Source: Bacteroidota bacterium (GTDB lineage Bacteria > Bacteroidota > Bacteroidia > B-17B0 > Aurantibacillaceae). From it: a stretch of 64,000 bases of DNA. The translations under genes and the position numbers were made by a program. The notes under the pieces are model-generated. The model was not told the origin of the DNA, did no database searches, and was given only the letters and a program-made list of their open reading frames with translations. The DNA lies in contig JAUXTT010000001.1 of NCBI GenBank assembly GCA_030684395.1, positions 1 through 64,000 of the forward strand. The letters are read 5' to 3'. Every line of letters starts with the position of its first letter. Within the stretch, counting starts at the first letter, position 1. Positions 30,201-39,710 of this stretch are shown here, in pieces.

Positions 30201-33200
30201 CTACAAATACTTTTTTAATACTGCTTCTTTTTGTCGTGGAATTAAACTGATTTGTTTTTCTAAAGCAGCTATCTTTTTCTCTATTTTTTCAATTTCTGAA
30301 ACTATCTTTTTCTGCTCGGAAAGTGGCGGGAGAAGGATTTCATAATTTTCAATAAATGACTTTGGAACTCTTCTATGTCCTGATGCTCCAGTCATTACTT
30401 TTTCAGCATTATTCCTGAAATCCTTTGATTGCGTAAAATGGAATAAAATTTTTGGTAGTAGTTTTTCTTTATTAGCTCTCAGAACAAAAAATTCAGTACT
30501 CCCAAAACCAATGTTGTTCTGTAATTTTGAAACTAATGCACCTTTCCCGTTTTCTGTACAAGGTGTTATTTTTGCAACTAAAACATCGCCTTCTTGAAAA
30601 AATGTAAAGCCCGTTTTTACCTCTCTTAATTTCCTCTTTTGAAGATTTACAATTTCACCTTGATTACTGACGTCTGCCATACTTAAAAAAGAAACATCAG
30701 TATCGTTACTAAATTTTGAGACTTCGCTCTTGCTAGGGTTTATTTCAGCAAGTAAACTCTTCAATGGTACTTTGCTATTCTTTGAAAATAAACTATTGAT
30801 TGAGTTTTTTAATGTTTCAACTTCCTCTACCGCCTTCCCTTCTTTTCCTTCTAAGGCTTCAATTTCTTTAACTATTTTTTCCTGAATGTTTTTAGGAGGA
30901 AGGGGGATTTTTATGTTTGCTATTGTTTGAATTGTTAATTCGATTTGCCCACTTTGTCCCATTGCCATCTCTTCAATAGTTTTAAAACCAATTGATGCTA
31001 AAGATTGTAAAATATAATCAGGAAGTATTTGAGATTTATCCGATCTTAAAATAGTAATGTGACTGTCTGCAACAAAAATCCCTTTGAGATTAAACAATGT
31101 AACTCTACCCGCAGTCCCCACGCCCGAAGAGTTAATAAGGATATCGCCAGGTTCTAATTTTCTTTCATCTAATATAAAACCATCTTCAACATAATGCCTT
31201 TCAGAAAAATCAAAAACTTTATATCCCCTTGCCTGTCCTGATTTTATAATTTGTATAGAAGAATTTCCATATTTAGTCGATTTTCCCCTCTTTAAAAAAA
31301 CAGCAACATCCTCCAACCTTACTTGATCCCACTTACTTTCAATCTTTACTTTTTTTTTAAGAGCTAACGAAATGTTTTTTTCAAAATCTACCCGATCAAA
31401 AGTTAGCATATCTACTAAGTTATGACGAGTAACATTATTTTGCATAGCCTCATCTATAGGAGAGTCAAAATCACCTTGAAACGCTTTGTAAATATAAGTA
31501 CTTGCCTTTTCCGGATTATCAAAAATTTCCGGATCAAATAATTCTGTGCAATCTTCAATATTTTTGCCTCTTTGAATGGGGTGTATACCTTCACTTCCTC
31601 TCCGGTTACTAAATTCGTATCCTAAAAAGTGTTTTTCAGCATCTTTCTCCCCGCTTTTCACCAATACTACTTTTTGAGGATAAGCAATAATAAAGTAAAA
31701 CAATTTGTCCGCTTCCTTTTCCAAAAGCAAAGTCCAAAACTCTTTGTCATTCTTAGCTTTTAGTTTCTTTTTATATTCTATATAAATTTCGTGTTCCGTT
31801 ATATTTTTATTTGGTGCTTTTTGCAATAAGCTTACATAATCAGTAAACTTAATTCCTTCCCACACATGGTTTACATATTTTGTTACAGGTTTTTCGATGC
31901 CGTTTAAAGTAACATCCTGTAAAGCAGTAAAGAATTTTTTTACTGCTATTTTAAGATTGATGCTTTCATAGTTGTTTCTTCTTCTTAAAAATAAGGTAAC
32001 CGTATTGGTTCCTGTTGCCATAAAGGTATTGGAACCCAACTCTGTAATTCCAACAATATCAAAATACTGTAAAATTAACTCACGTGATTTTGAGTAAATA
32101 CCTGTATTGCTTAATATAGAGCTTGGCAAAATAATACCTGCAACGCCTCCATCTTTCAATAATTGTTTGGTACGCTCAATAAACAAACACTCTATTTCAG
32201 AACTGGTGTCTGTTAGTTTATTATACAATTCAAAGTCTTCGTTTTTATAAAAAGAACGTGCTGCATTTTTAAAAGCCGAAACTGAATAAGGCGGGTTAGA
32301 AACAATAATATCAAACTGCTTATTGTCTTGCGGAAAATCTTTATCTGTTTTTAAAAGTTTACCCTTGTAATCAGGATGATTAAAACGGGCCAATCCATCG
32401 GAGTGAATTACATTTGCCAAACCATCACCGTGCAAATAACAGCCTACTTTACCAACCTTAACTAAACGATAATCCTTTTCAATTCCATACACATAATCAA
32501 TAGCCCAGGCAAAATGGTCATCCTGCCAGTTTCTTATTTTTTTTGCAACACTTGGATGGTATTTTTTATTATCCTTGTTTTTAATCAGGCGTTGCAGTTC
32601 ATGCATCGTTTCTGTTAAAAAATGCCCGCTTCCTGCTGCGTAATCCATTACATAAGGCAATAACGTGTCATTATCGATTTTTGCAGCTGCTAATTTAGCC
32701 TCTAAAATAGTATCAATTGGTAAGCTTTTGATTACAAATTGTGCTACAGGAACCGGGGTAAAAAACTGACCTGATTCTTGCTTTAAGCCTGTTGTTAAAA
32801 GTAATTCGAAGAAATCAGAAAGGTATTGCTGCTTTTTTGTGTAACGAAGTTTGAATTTTTGCAATAGCTCAACAATTTCTTTTACAACAATAGCATTTTC
32901 GTTAAAAGACTGTTCATCATAAACATCTTTAATAGCAAACTCATTGTTTTTTTCTAAACGGATTTTATTAAAATCATCTAAAATTTTATTTCTTAAATCT
33001 TCTGTTAAATCTTTAAAATACTTATTATTGAATTCTGTTTCTGAAAAATCGGTGACTACCTTTTCCAAAAATTCATACATTCCGTTTTTATATAAATCCG
33101 TTAAACGAATCTGAAAACTTCTATGATCGTCAATTCCTTCGAGCCATTGAAAGCCAAGTTCATTATCTGTTCCCTCGTTGATTTTCTCGTCGTATATTTT

Positions 33201-33965
33201 ACAAAGAAACAAAGTAAAAATTCTATTGAAGGCATTTCCTTTATCAGAAACTACATTATGTCGAAGGATTTCTAAAAAACGATTAAAAATAAAACCGCTA
33301 TCTTCTTGTCTTATTTCTTCAAGATCATTAATTGTTAAAGCTTTGCTTTCAAAATTATACGGCTTTACCCAGGAATCAAATACCCCATTGTCTTTGGTTA
33401 ATTTATTCCATTTCTCATAAAAATCCTTTACATCCCCGCTTTTATATTCTTCCTCTATTTTTACGATTTCATTTTTATAAATAATTTCTTTGCCGTTTAA
33501 TTCAGACGTATACAACATTACCAAATCAGCTTTATTACTGAATTTAAAATAGGTAAAAAGTTGTCCACCGTCTTTTTTTATGCGGGTAAATTCTTTATCA
33601 AATTCTTTACCGTACGTTTTACACTCTATTAAAAGATATTCAGAGCCATCCTCATGGGTTACACAAACATCTAATCTTCCGGAAAAACCATGCCCTGCCG
33701 GATAAACTTTCTCAAGAGAAATATGTTCAGGTTTATAACCTTTTTCCAACAAACGATTTACGCATTCTAAAACCACTAAATCTTCAACCTTAGTTATATT
33801 TTGCGAATCCTTCCCTTGAATTTTTATTTTTCCACCAAAATGAATGGTTTGCTTCTTTAAATCAACTTCAACAGCGTACTTATTCTTATACTTTTTACTA
33901 AAAATATCAGAAGTATTTTCTTTAGCAGAAAACCCAATTACAACTATGAACTTCTTAATTTCCAT
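30201..33965 (-). CDS. Single-chain restriction-methylation-specificity enzyme
   Basis: 1254 residues joining three activities in one polypeptide. The N-terminal 200 residues hold a PD-(D/E)xK-type nuclease region (SGRLDVCVTHEDGSEYLLIECK). The centre is an N6-adenine methyltransferase with motif I DYAAGSGHFLTET and motif IV NPPYSVSAF. The last 350 residues are an HsdS-like specificity part with two target-recognition halves (KWDQVRLEDVAVFLKRG and KVPLKSLLAEINP), each ending in a coiled coil. This matches type IIG or fused type I-like systems that need no separate subunit. There is no partner gene and no helicase/translocase domain, which argues against classical type I restriction. The gene is intact. 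Confidence 0.82.
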   Translation of the reverse strand: MEIKKFIVVIGFSAKENTSDIFSKKYKNKYAVEVDLKKQTIHFGGKIKIQGKDSQNITKVEDLVVLECVNRLLEKGYKPEHISLEKVYPAGHGFSGRLDVCVTHEDGSEYLLIECKTYGKEFDKEFTRIKKDGGQLFTYFKFSNKADLVMLYTSELNGKEIIYKNEIVKIEEEYKSGDVKDFYEKWNKLTKDNGVFDSWVKPYNFESKALTINDLEEIRQEDSGFIFNRFLEILRHNVVSDKGNAFNRIFTLFLCKIYDEKINEGTDNELGFQWLEGIDDHRSFQIRLTDLYKNGMYEFLEKVVTDFSETEFNNKYFKDLTEDLRNKILDDFNKIRLEKNNEFAIKDVYDEQSFNENAIVVKEIVELLQKFKLRYTKKQQYLSDFFELLLTTGLKQESGQFFTPVPVAQFVIKSLPIDTILEAKLAAAKIDNDTLLPYVMDYAAGSGHFLTETMHELQRLIKNKDNKKYHPSVAKKIRNWQDDHFAWAIDYVYGIEKDYRLVKVGKVGCYLHGDGLANVIHSDGLARFNHPDYKGKLLKTDKDFPQDNKQFDIIVSNPPYSVSAFKNAARSFYKNEDFELYNKLTDTSSEIECLFIERTKQLLKDGGVAGIILPSSILSNTGIYSKSRELILQYFDIVGITELGSNTFMATGTNTVTLFLRRRNNYESINLKIAVKKFFTALQDVTLNGIEKPVTKYVNHVWEGIKFTDYVSLLQKAPNKNITEHEIYIEYKKKLKAKNDKEFWTLLLEKEADKLFYFIIAYPQKVVLVKSGEKDAEKHFLGYEFSNRRGSEGIHPIQRGKNIEDCTELFDPEIFDNPEKASTYIYKAFQGDFDSPIDEAMQNNVTRHNLVDMLTFDRVDFEKNISLALKKKVKIESKWDQVRLEDVAVFLKRGKSTKYGNSSIQIIKSGQARGYKVFDFSERHYVEDGFILDERKLEPGDILINSSGVGTAGRVTLFNLKGIFVADSHITILRSDKSQILPDYILQSLASIGFKTIEEMAMGQSGQIELTIQTIANIKIPLPPKNIQEKIVKEIEALEGKEGKAVEEVETLKNSINSLFSKNSKVPLKSLLAEINPSKSEVSKFSNDTDVSFLSMADVSNQGEIVNLQKRKLREVKTGFTFFQEGDVLVAKITPCTENGKGALVSKLQNNIGFGSTEFFVLRANKEKLLPKILFHFTQSKDFRNNAEKVMTGASGHRRVPKSFIENYEILLPPLSEQKKIVSEIEKIEKKIAALEKQISLIPRQKEAVLKKYL

Positions 33966-34063
33966 TTATTAACATAAAAGTATAATTTAAAAATATACAT
34001 TTCAGCTACGAAATATAGCATTTGAAAATTCTACTTATGAGCAATTGTATTTTAATAACCTAA

Positions 34064-36880
34064 TTACTTGCTCAAATATAAATTTCTCTCGCTATAGATC
34101 TGCTGGAAATATTCGTCCTGCAAACTATCAATAAAATAAATTGCTTCTCCTGTTGATTTCATTTCCGGGCCTAATTCTTTCTGGATCTCAGGGAATTTTT
34201 CATAACTGAAAACCGGAATCTTAATGGCATATCCTTTTTTACGAGGATTGAATTTAAAATCTTTCACTTTCTTTTCGCGCAACATTACTTTTGTAGCATA
34301 GTTCACATAAGGCTCATCATAAGCCTTTGCAATGAATGGGACTGTTCTACTCGCACGCGGGTTTGCCTCTATAATGTAAACAATCTCATCTTTAACTGCA
34401 AACTGGATATTTATTAAGCCAACAGTTTTTAATTCAATAGCAATTTTCTTTGTGTGCGCTTCAATTTGTTTAATCACGTTCTCACTCAGATCGAATGGAG
34501 GCAACACTGCAAAACTATCGCCACTATGAATCCCCGCTGGTTCAATGTGTTCCATAATTCCAATAATATAAACATCTTCACCATCGCAAATTGCATCCGC
34601 CTCTGCTTCAATAGCACCTTGTAAGAAATGATCCAATAGTACTTTATTCTCAGGAAGATCGTTTAACAATTTCACAACGTGTTGTTCCAACTCCTCTTCA
34701 TTGATAACGATTTTCATACTTTGCCCTCCCAACACATAACTCGGACGAACTAGCAGCGGAAACCCTAATTCTTTTGATAATGTAATTGCTTCCTCAGCGT
34801 CTTCTATCACACCAAATTTAGGATATGGAATATTATTAGCTTTTAATAAATTAGAGAAACTTCCTCTGTCTTCGGCAAGATCCAATGATTTAAAGTCGGT
34901 ACCTATAATTTTAATACCGTACCGCTCCATCTTCTCTGCTAATTTCAAAGCTGTTTGTCCGCCTAGCTGAACAATAACACCTTCCGGCTTTTCGTGAAGA
35001 ATAATATCGTAGATATGTTCCCAGAAAACAGGCTCAAAATATAATTTATCGGCAGTACTGAAATCAGTTGAAACAGTTTCCGGATTACAATTGATCATAA
35101 TGGTTTCATAACCGCACTCTTTAGCGGCCATCACTCCATGAACACAACTGTAATCAAATTCAATTCCTTGTCCGATACGGTTTGGGCCGCTTCCAAGGAT
35201 AATTACTTTTTTCTTATCACTTCTTACACTTTCATTCTCATCTTCAAATGTAGAATAGTAATAAGGTGTTTTCGCTTCAAACTCTGCTGCGCAGGTATCT
35301 ACTAATTTGTAAACACGATTAATATTTAAATCGCTGCGCTTACGATATACTTCACTTTCCAGGCAACGCAAGAGATGTGCAATTTGTCTATCTGCATATC
35401 CTTTTTGTTTTGCTTCGTACAATAAATCGCGTGAGATAGTATGTAAATGATGCTTTGATATTTCCATTTCCAAAGCAATTAATTCCTCGATCTGCTCAAG
35501 GAACCACATATCAATACGTGTAAGTTTTTGAATTGTTTTGATGGAGATGCCCAACTTCATTGCATCGTAGATCATAAACAATCGGTTCCAGCTTGGGCGT
35601 TCTAAAGCGGTAAGTAATTCCTGTTGATTGGTTATCTCTTTTCCATCAGCACCTAAACCATTTCGTTTAATTTCCAGCGACTGACAAGCTTTTTGCAAGG
35701 CTTCCTGAAAACTTCTTCCAATAGCCATTACTTCACCAACTGATTTCATCTGGAAACCCAGTTCGCGGTTGCATCCCTTAAATTTATCAAAGTTCCAACG
35801 TGGAATTTTCACAATAACGTAATCCAATGTAGGTTCAAAATATGCGGAGGTAGATTTAGTGATTTGATTGATCAACTCATCTAAGTGATACCCTATAGCT
35901 AATTTAGAAGCAATTCTCGCAATGGGATAACCGGTTGCTTTACTTGCTAATGCAGACGAGCGGGACACACGTGGATTAATTTCAATTGCAATAATCTCTT
36001 CGCTTTCATCCGGGTTTACAGAAAACTGAACATTGCATCCGCCTGCAAAATTTCCGATTGAGCGCATCATTTTTATTGCCATGGTACGCATTTTTTGATA
36101 CGTACTATCGCTCAATGTCATCGCTGGAGCCACCGTAATACTATCTCCGGTGTGAACACCCATTGGGTCAAAGTTCTCAATGGAGCATATAATTGCTACG
36201 TTATCGTTTGCATCACGTAACAACTCCAACTCATATTCTTTCCAACCCAAAACCGCTTTATCAATAAGTACTTCATGAATGGGAGATGTTTGTAAACCTC
36301 TGTTCAATAATGCGTCAAAATCTTCTTTGTGATATACAACACTTCCACCGCTTCCACCTAACGTGAAGGACGGGCGAATAACTAATGGAAATCCGAATTC
36401 CTGTGCAATAGATTTTCCTTCTAAAAATGATTTCGCGATTTTTGAAGGGGCCATAGCAACTCCTATTTCATTCATGCGCTGGCGAAACAGGTCGCGGTCC
36501 TCTGTTATTTTTATGGCATCTACATCCACACCAATCATCCTAACACCATATTTTTTCCAGATTCCAAGATCCTCACATTTCATAGCAAGGTTAAGACCTG
36601 TTTGTCCACCCATAGTAGGAAGCACAGCATCAATTTTTTGTTCTTCCAGGATTTTTACAATGGATTTAACTTCCAAAGGCAGCAAATACACATGATCGGC
36701 TGTTACTTTGTCGGTCATAATAGTTGCCGGATTGGAGTTGATCAAGCTTACTTCGATCCCTTCTTCTCTTAAACTATTAGCAGATTGTGATCCTGAATAA
36801 TCGAACTCGCATGCTTGCCCAATAATGATGGGGCCGCTACCGATTATTAATACATGTTTTATTGAATTATCTTTAGGCAT
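34064..36880 (-). CDS. carB: Carbamoyl-phosphate synthase large subunit
   Basis: 938 residues. Two homologous ATP-grasp halves are visible: KHVLIIGSGPIIIGQACEFDYSG at the start and VIILGSGPNRIGQGIEFDYSC near residue 555, each followed by its own ATP-binding block (PLVIRPSFTLGGSGG, PLLVRPSYVLGGQSM). The enzyme makes carbamoyl phosphate for arginine and pyrimidines. It ends right after MKSTGEAIYF, so the MGS-like allosteric domain found in the 1073-residue E. coli enzyme is absent. I believe this shorter form is usual in this phylum. carA is not adjacent. The 5' leader carries a palindrome. Confidence 0.95.
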   Translation of the reverse strand: MPKDNSIKHVLIIGSGPIIIGQACEFDYSGSQSANSLREEGIEVSLINSNPATIMTDKVTADHVYLLPLEVKSIVKILEEQKIDAVLPTMGGQTGLNLAMKCEDLGIWKKYGVRMIGVDVDAIKITEDRDLFRQRMNEIGVAMAPSKIAKSFLEGKSIAQEFGFPLVIRPSFTLGGSGGSVVYHKEDFDALLNRGLQTSPIHEVLIDKAVLGWKEYELELLRDANDNVAIICSIENFDPMGVHTGDSITVAPAMTLSDSTYQKMRTMAIKMMRSIGNFAGGCNVQFSVNPDESEEIIAIEINPRVSRSSALASKATGYPIARIASKLAIGYHLDELINQITKSTSAYFEPTLDYVIVKIPRWNFDKFKGCNRELGFQMKSVGEVMAIGRSFQEALQKACQSLEIKRNGLGADGKEITNQQELLTALERPSWNRLFMIYDAMKLGISIKTIQKLTRIDMWFLEQIEELIALEMEISKHHLHTISRDLLYEAKQKGYADRQIAHLLRCLESEVYRKRSDLNINRVYKLVDTCAAEFEAKTPYYYSTFEDENESVRSDKKKVIILGSGPNRIGQGIEFDYSCVHGVMAAKECGYETIMINCNPETVSTDFSTADKLYFEPVFWEHIYDIILHEKPEGVIVQLGGQTALKLAEKMERYGIKIIGTDFKSLDLAEDRGSFSNLLKANNIPYPKFGVIEDAEEAITLSKELGFPLLVRPSYVLGGQSMKIVINEEELEQHVVKLLNDLPENKVLLDHFLQGAIEAEADAICDGEDVYIIGIMEHIEPAGIHSGDSFAVLPPFDLSENVIKQIEAHTKKIAIELKTVGLINIQFAVKDEIVYIIEANPRASRTVPFIAKAYDEPYVNYATKVMLREKKVKDFKFNPRKKGYAIKIPVFSYEKFPEIQKELGPEMKSTGEAIYFIDSLQDEYFQQIYSERNLYLSK

Positions 36881-36897
36881 AAAATGGCTCTGAACAA

Positions 36898-36927
36898 GTC
36901 CGATAGCTTATCGGACGCGCAAAATTA
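36898..36927 (-). promoter_or_regulatory. carB leader: -7 box and start-of-transcript palindrome
   Basis: On the minus strand TAATTTTG (complement of 36920-36927) fits a -7 box. A TTG lies 22 nt further upstream, a little wider than the common 19. Just downstream, GTCCGATA-AGC-TATCGGAC (36898-36916) is a perfect 8-bp hairpin that would form at or near the 5' end of the carB mRNA. Confidence 0.45.
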
Positions 36928-37074
36928 ATGGATTAGCCCGATAAATGAGCAATTTGTTAAAGATTTGTTGAAAGTATTGGGGATGTGTGATTTTTGATCC
37001 TGATTTCTTACTTTAGACTTATAGTTAAATAGGCTATTTGTATATCAGGAATCCAAAATCAAACATCTAAAATA

Positions 37075-37872
37075 TTAATAAGGGCTTTGTTTACGAATAA
37101 TCCGGGAGAAAAGCTTGGGAAAAAAACGTTTTACAAAAACAGCCTTTAATTCTTTTCCCCCTATCAGAACTTCTTCTTTCCCTTTTTGCATAGCCACCAT
37201 GATCTCCTTCGCACATTGCTCCGGGCTCATACTATTTACGTGGCTTTCATCCATTTTACCATGTACTGAACCGTCTCCGGTTACTGCATTTAACGATACA
37301 TTGGTCTTAACTTTTCCGGGGCAAACGATCAATACTTGTATTCCATTTTTTTCATTCTCCAGTCTCAACGACTCATAAAATCCGTGCAATGCGTGCTTGG
37401 CTGCGGAATAAGATGAACGCAAATAAAATCCGAACTTACCGGCAATACTGCTAATAGTAACAATGTGCCCGGATTTTTGCTTAGCCATGTACTTTAATAC
37501 CAGTTTACTTAAAGCAATATTGGCGAAATAATTCACCTCCATTATTTTGCGGTCGAGTTCCAATGGAGTGTCAATTGCCTCACTACGTTGGCTAAAACCA
37601 CCATTATTAATCAAAACATCTATTTTCCCAAAATGAGCGATTGCCTTTTCTACTTTTTCATTGAAAGAGTTTATTTCTATCAAATCAAAAGGAAGTAAAA
37701 GATAATTTTCAGAAAGTAAACCGGCTGCTTTAGCAACCCTTTTCAGCTCTTCTCCTCTCCTGGCCGACAAAATTATTTTTGCTCCCGTTTTCGCAAACTC
37801 GTAAACAAGAGCTTCTCCAATCCCTGAAGAAGCGCCCGTAATCCAAACTATTTTATTTTTAAAGTCTTTCAA
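37075..37872 (-). CDS. Short-chain dehydrogenase/reductase
   Basis: 265 residues of the classical SDR type. The cofactor motif is TGASSGIG (12-19), the NNG motif lies at 89-91, and the catalytic Ser141/142, Tyr155 and Lys159 appear as TISSIAG and YSAAK. Arg38/39 after the second strand (SARRG) suggests NADP(H). The C-terminus carries a positively charged tail (KRFFPKLFSRIIRK) as in membrane-associated SDRs such as DHRS7-like enzymes. The substrate is unknown. Confidence 0.85.
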   Translation of the reverse strand: MKDFKNKIVWITGASSGIGEALVYEFAKTGAKIILSARRGEELKRVAKAAGLLSENYLLLPFDLIEINSFNEKVEKAIAHFGKIDVLINNGGFSQRSEAIDTPLELDRKIMEVNYFANIALSKLVLKYMAKQKSGHIVTISSIAGKFGFYLRSSYSAAKHALHGFYESLRLENEKNGIQVLIVCPGKVKTNVSLNAVTGDGSVHGKMDESHVNSMSPEQCAKEIMVAMQKGKEEVLIGGKELKAVFVKRFFPKLFSRIIRKQSPY

Positions 37873-37937
37873 AATATGGCCCGCGGATGGCGTAGATTGT
37901 TATGATTATAATATGATTTTATCTTGAAACATAAACG

Positions 37938-38699
37938 CTAGAACCGTACGTCATAATCCCACAGGCTCACTAATACTTTCTCTCCTTTGTAACCTGCCTT
38001 TGTAGCGGCTTTAAACAATTCTGCTTCGGTTTTATATTCTTTACTCTTTTTATCTTTAACACCATAAAGTATGTATGAAACAAGATCTCTGTTCGTATCA
38101 TTTTGAGGCGAAGAAATTCTCATCATAATCAAACTCCTATCGTAATTGATTGCGGAAATATTAAAGACTACGTTTTCTTCACCCTCTGGTGCGGTTTCCA
38201 TATCAACCACATTTTCCTCATTAACAAGGGTTCCATTGTCTTTTGAATCCCAACAATGAATGGCGTAGGGATAAATTAATGGCATACGTGCAAAACCGGA
38301 AGTTCCAAAATAAGTATAAAAAGAATTGGGAATAGCACCGCTTACTAATTTAGATTCTTCTTTTATAAACTTTATCTCCGGATTGCTACATGTATCTTCC
38401 AACAAATAAAAGCGGTTATCATTCAATAATCCCGCATCGTTAGCTTGAGGAGAGTATTCATCCAGACTATCAATTAAATTCCCAAAAGGTTCAACAACTT
38501 TTTCTTTTACTTTAGCTACTACAGTTGTAACTGCAAAATAAATAGAACAAAGCAAAGCAATAGCCCCTACACCGAAAGTAATAAAACCACCATTTCTTGT
38601 TTTAGGTTTATTCGACGACAGACCTACCACAGCCAATATTAAACCTGCCAAAACCATAAGGGCTGAGAGAAAAATCGCTAAGAAAAATAAAAAAAACAT
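37938..38699 (-). CDS. Hypothetical membrane-anchored protein
   Basis: 253 residues with two N-terminal hydrophobic helices (FFLFFLAIFLSALMVLAGLILAVVGL and GFITFGVGAIALLCSIYFAVTTVVA), then a soluble domain (about 75-253) without recognised motifs. Three Cys occur in the first half. Same orientation as the SDR gene, 65 bp upstream of it. The function is unknown. Confidence 0.6.
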   Translation of the reverse strand: MFFLFFLAIFLSALMVLAGLILAVVGLSSNKPKTRNGGFITFGVGAIALLCSIYFAVTTVVAKVKEKVVEPFGNLIDSLDEYSPQANDAGLLNDNRFYLLEDTCSNPEIKFIKEESKLVSGAIPNSFYTYFGTSGFARMPLIYPYAIHCWDSKDNGTLVNEENVVDMETAPEGEENVVFNISAINYDRSLIMMRISSPQNDTNRDLVSYILYGVKDKKSKEYKTEAELFKAATKAGYKGEKVLVSLWDYDVRF

Positions 38700-38753
38700 A
38701 TGCTATTTTAAATATGGGTTAGTATAAGTTAAGCATTACAATTGTTTGAAAGG

Positions 38754-38891
38754 CTAGTGTTTTCTGCTATTAAAGCTGGGACAAGTATTACACCCGTTTT
38801 TCTTACGAAAAATAAAACAACCTTGTGTAAGCAACGACAATGAAATTATTGCCAGAAAAAAAACGATATAGGATCTATTACGTTTAAGCAT
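38754..38891 (-). CDS. Tiny lipoprotein missed by the ORF track
   Basis: 45 residues, below the length cut-off of the ORF list. A charged start (MLKRNRSY) and hydrophobic core lead to a lipobox LTQGC, leaving Cys25 for lipidation. The mature peptide of 21 residues is basic and contains CNTCP, a CxxC pair. Small Cys-containing lipoproteins of this design are common in Bacteroidota. A full promoter lies 8 bp upstream, which supports expression. Confidence 0.65.
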   Translation of the reverse strand: MLKRNRSYIVFFLAIISLSLLTQGCFIFRKKNGCNTCPSFNSRKH

Positions 38892-38898
38892 GGTTTGG

Positions 38899-38928
38899 TA
38901 AAAGTACAAAAAATATGCTTAAAAACAA
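38899..38928 (-). promoter_or_regulatory. Promoter of the tiny lipoprotein
   Basis: TTG (complement of 38926-38928), an exact 19-nt spacer and TACTTTTA (complement of 38899-38906) match the Bacteroidota promoter with one mismatch in the -7 box. The start codon follows 8 bp downstream, so the mRNA would have almost no leader. Confidence 0.55.
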
Positions 38929-38930
38929 GA

Positions 38931-38959
38931 TTGCTCAATCGGTTTATTCCGTAAATTAG
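38931..38959 (+). promoter_or_regulatory. Probable mlaE promoter
   Basis: TTG (38931-38933), an 18-nt spacer and TAAATTAG (38952-38959) form a near-consensus promoter. It is back to back with the minus-strand promoter at 38899-38928, two bases apart, so the two divergent units share one control region. Confidence 0.45.
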
Positions 38960-38966
38960 CAACGTT

Positions 38967-39710
38967 TTGAAACTCTTTTATCATACCGGAAAGTACTTTT
39001 TGCTACTGAAACGTGTTTTCGGCAAGCCCGAAAAAATTTCTGTTTATTACAAGCAAATTTTACATGAAATTGATTCACTCGGGATTGGGTCGCTTGGTTT
39101 GATAGCGATCATTTCTGTTTTTATGGGCGGGGTAATTACCATTCAGTCCGCGTACAACTTCACAAGCCCTTTTATTCCTTTATATGCAGTTGGTTTGGGA
39201 ACCCGCGAATCTATCGTTTTGGAATTTTCTCCCACCATCATTAGTCTTATCCTTGCAGGGAAAGTAGGATCTAACATAGCTTCAGAAATTGGAACTATGA
39301 GGATCTCTGAGCAAATAGATGCATTGGAAATTATGGGAATTAATTCGGCAGGTTATCTCATACTTCCGAAAATTGCAGCTGCCATGTTTATTAATCCCTT
39401 TCTGATAGTGATAAGTATGTTCTTAGGTGTATTAGGTGGATATGTGATGGGTGTAGCAACAGGGGCTTGTACATCTTATGAATATATTTTTGGAATCCAA
39501 TCGTTTTTTGTTCCATTCAACATTTATTATTCACTTACAAAAACCATAGTTTTTGCATTTATTATCACCTCGGTTGCCGGATATCAGGGCTACTATACTT
39601 CGGGTGGTGCATTGGAAGTTGGAAAGGCAAGTACACGTTCGGTGGTTTACAATAGCATTTTAATTTTGATCATGAATTTAGTTATTACTCAAATAATGCT
39701 CGTAGGGTGA
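38967..39710 (+). CDS. mlaE: MlaE-family lipid ABC transporter permease
   Basis: 247 residues with five or six hydrophobic helices. The family-specific segment GLGTRESIVLEFSPTIISLILAGKVGSNIASEIGTMRISEQIDALEIMG is clear, including the EQIDAL coupling motif. With MlaF it forms the inner-membrane part of a phospholipid trafficking system. The start is TTG (38967); no upstream ATG is available in frame. The stop overlaps the start of mlaF by four bases (GTGA). No MlaD-like gene follows, because the tRNA and island come next. Confidence 0.9.
   Translation: MKLFYHTGKYFLLLKRVFGKPEKISVYYKQILHEIDSLGIGSLGLIAIISVFMGGVITIQSAYNFTSPFIPLYAVGLGTRESIVLEFSPTIISLILAGKVGSNIASEIGTMRISEQIDALEIMGINSAGYLILPKIAAAMFINPFLIVISMFLGVLGGYVMGVATGACTSYEYIFGIQSFFVPFNIYYSLTKTIVFAFIITSVAGYQGYYTSGGALEVGKASTRSVVYNSILILIMNLVITQIMLVG

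Noticed and set aside
30201-33965. Classical three-gene type I restriction system
   Set aside because: All parts are in one polypeptide and no DEAD-box translocase is visible, so the type IIG/fused label fits better.
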